Shown in pieces: positions 1-6,227 of a DNA stretch of 30,893 bases (position 1 is the stretch's first letter; every line of letters starts with the position of its first letter). The DNA is taken from NCBI GenBank assembly GCA_028290805.1, contig JAQGJA010000098.1, positions 1 through 30,893 on the forward strand, written 5' to 3'. Below the pieces are notes generated by a model that was not told the DNA's origin, did not search any database, and saw only the letters and a program-made list of their open reading frames with translations. A program made the position numbers and the translations under genes. This DNA is from Alphaproteobacteria bacterium (GTDB lineage: Bacteria; Pseudomonadota; Alphaproteobacteria; Micavibrionales; SZUA-601).

Positions 1-208
1 TGAGAAAGCATAGCAGGCCCCGGACTCGCTTCGCAAGACGGCGGCGGAGTCGCTTGTTTCGCCGAAAAGAAAAAATCTTGAATTAGACCGAATTTTTCTT
101 TTTAAGTGCTTGAAGCGGAGTGATAAATGAAAAACCACATAGGATTTTTACAGCTATCAGGATATCTTAATATTAATACTTAATGAAAATGGACAAAGAG
201 GAGCAAAG
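1..208. other. Left-edge non-coding or gene-tail stretch
   Basis: No confident gene is seen here. One plus-strand frame is open from the window edge to a TAG at 84-86 and would encode a very Arg/Lys-rich tail, so the end of an upstream gene is possible but unproven. An AT-only inverted repeat (AAAAGAAAAA near 65-75, TTTTTCTTTTT at 93-103) follows. The stretch 150-190 is AT-rich with three TTAA tetramers and probably carries the promoter of the small ORF that begins at 209. Confidence 0.3.
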
Positions 209-328
209 ATGAGCGATACCACATCCGTGACCCAGGCCGATATCCTGGCAAATTACACCGCCGATGCCTCTGGCCGCGCCTGGCTATTATCAGCCATGAA
301 CTCGGGTCTGGCGACGCGCCCTTATTAA
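209..328 (+). CDS. Small ORF, 39 aa, unknown function
   Basis: A 39-codon ORF beginning MSDTTSVTQADIL and ending GLATRPY. It has a strong Shine-Dalgarno (AGAGGAG, about 6-9 nt before the ATG). Its stop is followed within a few bases by a hairpin plus T-run, so it has the signals of a stand-alone expressed unit. It shows no signal peptide, membrane segment or cysteine pair, and I recognise no family. Codon choice in the body is GC-rich and resembles the housekeeping genes of this window, whereas its flanks are AT-rich. It could be a small protein or a leader-type peptide whose translation matters more than its product. Confidence that it is translated is moderate; its function is unknown. Confidence 0.5.
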   Translation: MSDTTSVTQADILANYTADASGRAWLLSAMNSGLATRPY

Positions 329-330
329 TA

Positions 331-377
331 AGACCGTTTGGTCTTTTTGGAAAAGCCCTCTTTTTGGAGGGTTTTTT
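331..377. terminator. Back-to-back terminator hairpins
   Basis: Two hairpins lie between converging genes. AGACC/GGTCT (331-335/340-344) is followed by TTTT. CCCTC/GAGGG (356-360/367-371) is followed by six T on the plus strand and by CTTTT on the minus strand. The first suits the small ORF on the plus strand; the second works for both that ORF and the minus-strand gene ending at 399. Confidence 0.7.
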
Positions 378-398
378 AATGCCTGTAAGTTACTAAAG

Positions 399-1202
399 TT
401 ACTTGTTCTTTTTTAACAAGGTCGGTTTACCACTCGCTATATATTCTTGAGTAGCGAGAAGCGAATTTTCGCGTTCCTTGGTTTCCGATAATCTATGACC
501 AAAAATACTTACCAAATTGGCATCAATTTTTTCCAGTATTGTGGAAGGCGGTTCTGGCGGCTGATAGGCGGGATCGTTTGTTTCCTGAATTAAATCAACA
601 GCCTCGCCGATGGGTATGGGAACGACCTTGTCGCTGAAAAGACGGGCGTCGTGGCGGGATGCAGCAAGTATCTTGTTATTTAGGACTTCTGTTGCTGTCC
701 AGGTAATAAGACCTGCTGTTATAGAGGCCGCTGGGTTGTTACTAACCGTAAAGGTTGCCCCCGCTGCAAGCATTCCGGGAATTAATCCGTCAAGCGGTAG
801 GCTGGCATATTTACCAGAGGCATGAACGATATCTGTTTCATGAACTGAACGGGAATGCTGGTTTTTCAAATAAAAATATGTGCTGTAAGCAATAGCTTTT
901 TGCTGAATTTCGGCGGGCAAATCCTCAACAATTTCGCTGCACTCAATATTGACGAATTGCGTTTTGTCCGGGGTCTTGCCTTTATCTTTATCCCGGTTTC
1001 GCGAAATACCTAGAAAATTCAGTTCAGGGTTACGCACGATGACAGGCTCAGTCCTTTTAAGCGAATCCTGATCTTTTGTTGTAATCCCTAGAAAGGCCAT
1101 CGTATCTATATCGGCGGTGGCGATGAAGTCCCAGACCGTTTCCACGTTTTTTAAAAAACCGTGATAGCCTATGATGGGGGAAATGGGGTCAGATGGAGCC
1201 AT
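399..1202 (-). CDS. Orphan protein, 267 aa, low GC
   Basis: I do not recognise this protein. The N-terminal half is mixed and charged, with a Lys/Asp-rich patch at residues 69-80. Residues about 138-175 form a hydrophobic Gly/Ala/Thr-rich stretch that could be one or two membrane segments. The C-terminus is hydrophilic and ends in a Lys-rich tail. There is no signal peptide. The start at 1202 is favoured because a sigma70-like promoter (TTTAAA, 17 nt, TATACT) ends 6 nt before this ATG and no Shine-Dalgarno is present, matching the leaderless layout of other genes here. Base composition is clearly more AT-rich than neighbouring rne, which suggests a lineage-specific or acquired gene. It stands alone, divergent from rne. 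Confidence 0.6.
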   Translation of the reverse strand: MAPSDPISPIIGYHGFLKNVETVWDFIATADIDTMAFLGITTKDQDSLKRTEPVIVRNPELNFLGISRNRDKDKGKTPDKTQFVNIECSEIVEDLPAEIQQKAIAYSTYFYLKNQHSRSVHETDIVHASGKYASLPLDGLIPGMLAAGATFTVSNNPAASITAGLITWTATEVLNNKILAASRHDARLFSDKVVPIPIGEAVDLIQETNDPAYQPPEPPSTILEKIDANLVSIFGHRLSETKERENSLLATQEYIASGKPTLLKKNK

Positions 1203-1208
1203 ACCGCT

Positions 1209-1237
1209 AGTATAGATGATTTACATAGGTTTTTAAA
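1209..1237 (-). promoter_or_regulatory. Promoter of the 267-aa orphan, leaderless layout
   Basis: On the minus strand, TTTAAA (1232-1237), a 17-nt spacer and TATACT (1209-1214) are followed by only 6 nt before the ATG at 1202. Transcription would start at or next to the start codon. Confidence 0.5.
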
Positions 1238-1411
1238 GCAAAAATGGAGCGCTGTAATATATTTGTTGCTCTTTAACCGGGGTCTTCCTATAGTGAAAAA
1301 GCAAGTTTTGCCCGAAGGACAGGCGGCGTCAGGATCGTATCTGTCTGCTTCTTTCGGTTGAAGACCGCGTCGCCGGTCGTAGTGGGAATGGGTAGTAAGG
1401 ATTTTAAGTGA

Positions 1412-1440
1412 CTGAAAGTTTTAGATCTCTGCAATATAAT
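1412..1440 (+). promoter_or_regulatory. Probable rne promoter
   Basis: CTGAAA (1412-1417), a 17-nt spacer and a perfect TATAAT (1435-1440). Transcription from about 1447 would give rne a leader of roughly 190 nt. No other equally good box pair was seen between 1240 and 1634. Confidence 0.55.
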
Positions 1441-1446
1441 AATGAC

Positions 1447-1634
1447 ATTGAACCCAGGGTTTCCCTAGGTGGATTTGGCAGAGCCTGGTCGCTTGTTTTG
1501 TTGACTTTTGCGCCGGCTGCCGGACGCGTTTAACAAAACCCTGAACATGAACTCCCTTACGGCGGCGGCATCATTCATTGCCGCTTTGTCGCCATCGTCT
1601 ATGGCGGCCAGCAGCCAAAAAAGGGATTTTATAG
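1447..1634 (+). promoter_or_regulatory. Structured rne 5' leader
   Basis: Three local hairpins can be drawn in the presumed leader. The first is 1452-1459 with 1463-1470, with one mismatch and a TTT loop. The second is GCGGCA/TGCCGC, 1565-1570 with 1579-1584. The third is GCCAT/ATGGC, 1591-1595 with 1601-1605, just before the ribosome-binding site AAGGGA near 1620. In Escherichia coli the long rne leader is a target of RNase E and mediates feedback control; a similar role here is inferred from length and structure, not from sequence identity. Confidence 0.45.
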
Positions 1635-4121
1635 ATGACAAAAAGAATGCTGATCGACGCCACCCAACCCGAGGAAACCCGGGTCGCCGTCGCCGAAAAT
1701 GACCGCCTCGATTCTTACGACTTTGATTCAGCCGCCAGAAAACAGATCAAGGGCAATATCTTCCTGGCCAAAGTGACGCGGGTCGAACCCAGTCTCCAGG
1801 CCTGTTTCGTGGAATATGGCGGCAACCGCCAGGGCTTTTTGGCCTTTACCGAGATCCACCCCGATTATTACCGCATTCCCGTTGAAGACCGCCAGGCGCT
1901 GCTGGCCGAAGAAGCCGGCTGGTCTGAGGAAGAAGACGAGGAAGAAGACGAATTCAAAGCTCCCGGCCAGGAAGAACAGCCCGATATCCAGCTGGATGCC
2001 GCAGGCACTGCCGAAGGCTATTCCGCCGATTTTCCAGCTGAAAATGGCGATCTGGGCGCGATGGAAATGCCGCTCGAAGCAGCCCAAACCCACCAGACCG
2101 TCAGCGGCGAGGTCTATGCCGAACAGATGAATGAAGATGTCACCGTGCCTGAAGCCGGGAACCTGACCGAAGTGGCGCGCGACGACACGATCGAAAGCGT
2201 CGGCGGTGCCGAAGAAGAAGTCACCGAAACGCGCAATGCCCGCCGCATCGGCAAATTGCGCCGCCGTTACAAGATCCAGGAAGTCATCAAGCGCCGCCAG
2301 ATCATGCTGGTCCAGGCCACCAAGGAAGAACGCGGCGGCAAGGGCGCGGCGATGACCACTTATATTTCCCTGCCGGGTCGTTACTGCGTTTTGATGCCGA
2401 ACTCCCCGCGCGGTGGTGGCGTGTCACGCAAGATCACCGATCCCCAGGCGCGCCGGAAAATGAAAGATCTGCTCAGCGAGCTGGAAGTGCCGGGCGGCAT
2501 GTCCGTCATCCTGCGCACCGCCGGCATGACCCGGACAAGGATCGAGGTCAAGCGCGATCTGGAATATCTGCTGCGCCTCTGGGACGAAATCCGCCGCGAA
2601 ACCCTGAAATCCGAAGCGCCCGCAATGGTTTACGAAGAAGCCGATATCTTCAAGCGCGTGATACGCGATCTGTATTCCGGCGATACCCAGGAAATCATCG
2701 TCGCCGGCGATTTGGGCTTTACCAAAGTCAAAACATTCATGCGCCAGATGGTGCCGACCCATGCCAAGCGCGTGTTTTTCTATCGTGACCCGCTGATCCC
2801 GCTTTTTCAGCGTTTCGGCATCGAGGCGCAGATCGCTGATATCTTCAATCCACGCGTGGAACTGAAATCGGGCGGCTATATCATCATCAACCCGACCGAA
2901 GCCCTGGTCTCGATCGATGTCAATTCTGGCCGGGCGACGCGCGAACGTCACATCGACGACACCGCGCTGAAAACCAATATCGAGGCCGCCGAGGAAATCG
3001 CCCGTCAATTGCGCCTGCGCGATCTGGGCGGGCTGGTCGTGATCGATTTCATTGACATGGAATCGGGCCGCCACAACGCCAAAGTCGAACGCAAATTGCG
3101 CGAAGCCATGGCCGAAGACCGCGCCCGCATCGAGATCGGCCGCATCAGCGGTTTCGGCCTGCTGGAATTGTCGCGCCAGCGTTTGCACCCGTCCTTGACC
3201 GAAACGCATTTCGAGCCCTGCGCCCATTGCGGCGCCACCGGCATCGTCCGCACCACGGAATCGGCGGCAGTCGTCGTCATGCGCGCCATCGAAGCCGAGG
3301 CCGTGCGCGGCCGGGCCACCGCCATCACGGCGACGATCCCGTCTTCGGTTGCGATTTACCTTCTCAATCACAAGCGCGAAGACATCAACCGCATCGAGGA
3401 ATATTTCGGCTGCCGTGTTTCCCTGCGCGCCGATGAAGATTTGATGCCGAACGACGTACAGATCAACTACGAAAAAGGCACGCCCCAGCCGCGCAAACAG
3501 GCCCCGCTTTTGCCCGTTCCGGTCCTGGAAGGCACGGATGACGATTACATCAATGCCGACGAGGAAGATAACGGTGAGCCGCTTATGAGCAACGCCCTGG
3601 CCGGCGAAGAAGGCAGCGAAGCCCGCACCAATACGCGCCGCCGCCGCACCGGCGGCCGTGGTGAAGGGAGAGGCGAAAGCCGTGGTGAAGGCCGCGGAGA
3701 AGGAAGGGGTGAACGCGAGGGCGGCCGTGAAGGCGGCGGACGCGAACGCTTTGAACGCCGCCCGCGCGGCGAAGCGAGGCAAATCCCGATTACCGAAGGC
3801 GAAAGCGCCATCGGTGATGGCCTGGAAACCGGACCGGAAGCGGTGATGAACCCGTCCGACCCGGAAGCCGCCGGCAAATCGCGCCGCAGCCGCAGCCAGC
3901 GCGGCCGCCATCCATACCAACGCCGCCGCAACGGCGAACGCAACGGGGAACGCGGCCAGCCCGGCGGCGAACAGCCTGATGTGCCCGCCGATTTCGTCCC
4001 CGTCAAACAACAGGGCGAAACGAACCTTTCGTCTTCCCAGAACAATGCCCAGGATAACGACAAACCCGCCCCCGCCGAGAAAACCGGCAAAAAAGGCTGG
4101 TGGCAGAAACTGATTGAATAG
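1635..4121 (+). CDS. rne: Ribonuclease E (Rne/Rng family), 828 aa
   Basis: Endoribonuclease that starts mRNA decay and processes rRNA and tRNA precursors; scaffold of the degradosome. The S1 RNA-binding domain (about residues 36-230) is split by a long acidic insertion (about 90-205, Glu/Asp-rich). The DNase I-like catalytic core carries the two metal-binding aspartates in SIDVNSG (D428) and VIDFIDM (D471). The Zn-link CAHC (C529, C532) joins protomers of the tetramer. After about 640 the tail is disordered, with an RGEGRGE-type basic/acidic repeat at about 673-720 for RNA binding. It ends KKGWWQKLIE; the Gly-Trp-Trp (821-823) corresponds to the polynucleotide phosphorylase docking motif described for Caulobacter RNase E. 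The start has AAGGGA about 9 nt upstream. The gene stands alone. Confidence 0.97.
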   Translation: MTKRMLIDATQPEETRVAVAENDRLDSYDFDSAARKQIKGNIFLAKVTRVEPSLQACFVEYGGNRQGFLAFTEIHPDYYRIPVEDRQALLAEEAGWSEEEDEEEDEFKAPGQEEQPDIQLDAAGTAEGYSADFPAENGDLGAMEMPLEAAQTHQTVSGEVYAEQMNEDVTVPEAGNLTEVARDDTIESVGGAEEEVTETRNARRIGKLRRRYKIQEVIKRRQIMLVQATKEERGGKGAAMTTYISLPGRYCVLMPNSPRGGGVSRKITDPQARRKMKDLLSELEVPGGMSVILRTAGMTRTRIEVKRDLEYLLRLWDEIRRETLKSEAPAMVYEEADIFKRVIRDLYSGDTQEIIVAGDLGFTKVKTFMRQMVPTHAKRVFFYRDPLIPLFQRFGIEAQIADIFNPRVELKSGGYIIINPTEALVSIDVNSGRATRERHIDDTALKTNIEAAEEIARQLRLRDLGGLVVIDFIDMESGRHNAKVERKLREAMAEDRARIEIGRISGFGLLELSRQRLHPSLTETHFEPCAHCGATGIVRTTESAAVVVMRAIEAEAVRGRATAITATIPSSVAIYLLNHKREDINRIEEYFGCRVSLRADEDLMPNDVQINYEKGTPQPRKQAPLLPVPVLEGTDDDYINADEEDNGEPLMSNALAGEEGSEARTNTRRRRTGGRGEGRGESRGEGRGEGRGEREGGREGGGRERFERRPRGEARQIPITEGESAIGDGLETGPEAVMNPSDPEAAGKSRRSRSQRGRHPYQRRRNGERNGERGQPGGEQPDVPADFVPVKQQGETNLSSSQNNAQDNDKPAPAEKTGKKGWWQKLIE

Positions 4122-4130
4122 AATTAATCC

Positions 4131-4155
4131 TCCCTCTCCCGCAAGGGGAGAGGGA
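4131..4155. repeat. Intergenic palindrome, copy 1
   Basis: A perfect 10-bp inverted repeat, TCCCTCTCCC / GGGAGAGGGA, with the 5-nt loop GCAAG, 10 nt after the rne stop. The same stem recurs at 28380-28404. Elements of this CCCTCTCCC type are widespread between genes in Gram-negative genomes. There is no T-run immediately after it, so termination activity is uncertain. The rest of 4156-4297 shows only short GC-rich inverted repeats (for example CCGGC/GCCGG near 4271-4285). Confidence 0.75.
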
Positions 4156-4297
4156 CCTTTCTCCCTGGATTATTTAAATTACCTCCCCCTGGACGCAGCA
4201 AAGCATACGGTGCCTCGCGGTTATGGGAGATATTAGGCGTTATCCGTTATCCGGCCCGAGCGGATAGGCCGGCTCAAGGCCGGGGAGACCGTAAGGC

Positions 4298-4984
4298 CTA
4301 AGCCGCCTTGGTCCAGATGGCATCTTTGATCGTCGCCAGCATGGCGGCATGGGCTGCTTCTTCTTCGGCTGGGACAGGAAAAGCACGGACGGGCCAGAGC
4401 GTGCCGATATTTCCGACGTCATGGCTTTGCGCTTCTTCCTCTTCGGCGCGGCTGGCCAAAAATTGCGGCTGGTGCCCGCCGGACAGTTCCAGGAACACAT
4501 CGGCGAGCAATCGGGCATCCAACAGCGCGCCGTGATAGACCCGGGCCGAGATGTCGATATTATAGCGCTTGCACAAAGCATCCAGACTGGCCGGGGCCCC
4601 GGGGAACATCTTGCGCGCCATGGCCAGCGTGTCAATCGCCCGGCTCATCGGCAAAGGAGGCAGGCCCAGGCGCTTATATTCGGCATTCAAAAACCGCATG
4701 TCGAATTCGGCGTTATGGATCACCAGCTGTGAATCCGTGCCTATAAACCGGTCCAGTTCATCGACGATCTGGGCATAGACGGGCTTGTCCCGCACCATCG
4801 CGTCATCGATGCCGTGCACGGCGACGACTTCGGCGGGGATGGTGCGTTCGGGATTGATATACTGGTGGAAAACCTTGCCTGTAGGGACGAAATTGATCAG
4901 CTCAAGTGCGCCGATCTCGACGATGCGGTCGGTGGTTTCGGCGTTAAACCCGGTGGTTTCGGTATCAAGGACAATATGGCGCAT
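4298..4984 (-). CDS. dnaQ: DNA polymerase III epsilon subunit, 228 aa
   Basis: The 3'-5' proofreading exonuclease of the replicase, bound to the alpha subunit. It is a DEDDh-type enzyme: Exo I LDTETTG (D7, E9), Exo II HNAEFD (D95), Exo III HGALLDARLL (H151, D156). The C-terminal portion (about 170-228) is the flexible, Glu/Ala-rich alpha-binding tail. The length is typical. An open frame extends upstream but is Cys/Arg-rich and unlike the family. The start at 4984 puts MRHIVLDTETTG at the N-terminus as expected and lies just downstream of a good promoter. The gene is divergent from the diguanylate cyclase gene at 5088. Confidence 0.95.
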   Translation of the reverse strand: MRHIVLDTETTGFNAETTDRIVEIGALELINFVPTGKVFHQYINPERTIPAEVVAVHGIDDAMVRDKPVYAQIVDELDRFIGTDSQLVIHNAEFDMRFLNAEYKRLGLPPLPMSRAIDTLAMARKMFPGAPASLDALCKRYNIDISARVYHGALLDARLLADVFLELSGGHQPQFLASRAEEEEAQSHDVGNIGTLWPVRAFPVPAEEEAAHAAMLATIKDAIWTKAA

Positions 4985-5000
4985 TAAAGATTTATAGCAG

Positions 5001-5029
5001 ATTATAGGAACATGGTAACCCTCTCTTAA
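5001..5029 (-). promoter_or_regulatory. dnaQ promoter
   Basis: On the minus strand, TTAAGA (5024-5029), a 17-nt spacer and a perfect TATAAT (5001-5006), ending 16 nt before the dnaQ ATG. The predicted leader is only about 10 nt, with no recognisable Shine-Dalgarno. Confidence 0.55.
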
Positions 5030-5087
5030 GAAGCGGCAAGCTACTGTAAAAAGACAGATTGCCTCTTTGCCCATACGAGAATCGCCC

Positions 5088-5615
5088 GTGCAGACACCCG
5101 AACAACAAAACCGCATCGCGCATGTCGCCCAACAGGTGATGCACCGCATCAGCGAAGACAGCCTCAAGCCGAACCCCGCCGTCTATGCCGTGCTCTATGC
5201 CCATTATGCCGGGATGGAACCGGATGTTTCCAAACAGATTTTATTGCTTGAAAAACAGAACCAGTCTTTGACGACCACGATTTGCGAAGACCTGCACGAC
5301 AAATTCATGTCGAACGACCATGAAAAACTGCTGATCCATGAAACGACGCAAAAAGTTGAAGAAGCCGTCGCTGAAATCGTCGAAGTGATCAATGCCGCAG
5401 GCCTTGCCAGCAAACAATTCTCGCAAAAACTCCAGGCCCATTCCAGCAATGCTTCGGGCACGCAAACATTAAGCGATATCAAGAAACTGATCAGCGAACT
5501 GGTCACCGATACCAAGCGGATGCTGGAAGAAAACAAAAAGCTGGAAGAAAAGCTGAATGATTCGTCCCAGGAATTACAGCAGATGCGCAATTCGGTGCAT
5601 AATTTGCAACAGTAA
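5088..5615 (+). pseudogene. N-terminal half of interrupted diguanylate cyclase
   Basis: Encodes the helical N-terminal part of a GGDEF protein. Residues near the start (SEDSLKPNPAVYAVLYAHYAG) resemble the N-terminal region often found in alphaproteobacterial diguanylate cyclases, followed by a long coiled coil that ends MRNSVHNLQQ. An in-frame TAA at 5613-5615 then stops it; one codon later, in the same frame, the GGDEF domain begins. In intact relatives such a coiled coil runs straight into the D-x-LTG-x-NR motif. The start is uncertain: GTG at 5088 is used here, and TTG at 5067 is in frame; neither has a strong Shine-Dalgarno. It is either a nonsense-mutated gene, a sequencing error, or a split pair translated by re-initiation. 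Confidence 0.7.
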
Positions 5616-5618
5616 ACG

Positions 5619-6170
5619 ATGCGCGACACGCTGACCGGAGTAGCCAACCGCAAGGCTTTTGACACCGAACTCAAAATCCGCGCCGCCGACGCGATCGACA
5701 AGGCCAAGCCGCTTTGCCTGATCATGATCGATATCGACCATTTCAAGGTCTTTAACGACACATTCGGCCATCCTGTCGGCGACCAGGTGCTGCGCCTTGT
5801 CGCGCATACATTACAGGAAGGCCTGCGCGCCACCGAACTCCTTGCCCGCTATGGCGGCGAGGAATTTGCGATTGTAGTGCCCGGCGCCAAATTGCGCGAT
5901 GCTGAAAAAATCGGCGACCGCCTGCGCGAGCGCATCGCGGCAAAAGATATCGTCAACCAGAACAAGAACGAAAAACTGGGCCGCCTTTCCGTATCGCTGG
6001 GCGTTTCCCAGCTGCAGCCCGGCGAACCCTTAAGCCAGTTTGTCGACCGCGCCGACCGCGCGCTGTACAAGGCTAAAGCCTCGGGCCGCAATACGGTGAT
6101 CGCGATTGAATACGACAAGAACCTGCATGGTGGCACATTGCAGGATATCAAGATCGACGACCAGCGCTAA
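5619..6170 (+). CDS. GGDEF domain, C-terminal half of split diguanylate cyclase
   Basis: A complete GGDEF domain of 183 aa that would make cyclic di-GMP from two GTP. It contains DTLTGVANRKAF at the N-terminus, the metal/GTP-binding DIDHFKVFND (about 38-47) with GHPVGD, and the active-site signature GGEEF at residues 79-83. The product-inhibition I-site is degenerate (R70-A-T-E73 instead of RxxD). An ATG lies 3 nt after the stop of the preceding half, in the same frame, with no Shine-Dalgarno. Independent translation would therefore need re-initiation or read-through. GGDEF domains normally need an N-terminal dimerising region for activity, so loss of the linkage would matter. The domain sequence shows no further decay, which suggests recent or tolerated interruption. 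Confidence 0.85.
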   Translation: MRDTLTGVANRKAFDTELKIRAADAIDKAKPLCLIMIDIDHFKVFNDTFGHPVGDQVLRLVAHTLQEGLRATELLARYGGEEFAIVVPGAKLRDAEKIGDRLRERIAAKDIVNQNKNEKLGRLSVSLGVSQLQPGEPLSQFVDRADRALYKAKASGRNTVIAIEYDKNLHGGTLQDIKIDDQR

Positions 6171-6192
6171 GGCGTATTCAGGCTTTTCTTAA

Positions 6193-6221
6193 TTGCCACA
6201 GGCCGTGCAAAACCCTATATT
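6193..6221 (+). promoter_or_regulatory. uvrD promoter, leaderless layout
   Basis: TTGCCA (6193-6198), a 17-nt spacer and TATATT (6216-6221). Only 6 nt separate the -10 box from the ATG at 6228, so transcription should begin at the start codon. Confidence 0.65.
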
Positions 6222-6227
6222 CAGGGC

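Noticed and set aside
2424..4010. Long open frame on the minus strand opposite rne
   Set aside because: It is an antisense shadow of the GC-rich rne codons, Ala/Phe/Gly-rich with no ribosome-binding site, while the plus-strand product is unmistakable RNase E.
4985..5167. N-terminal extension of dnaQ to 5167
   Set aside because: The added 61 residues are Cys/Arg-rich, unlike any DnaQ, and would cross the dnaQ promoter and the start of the divergent gene.
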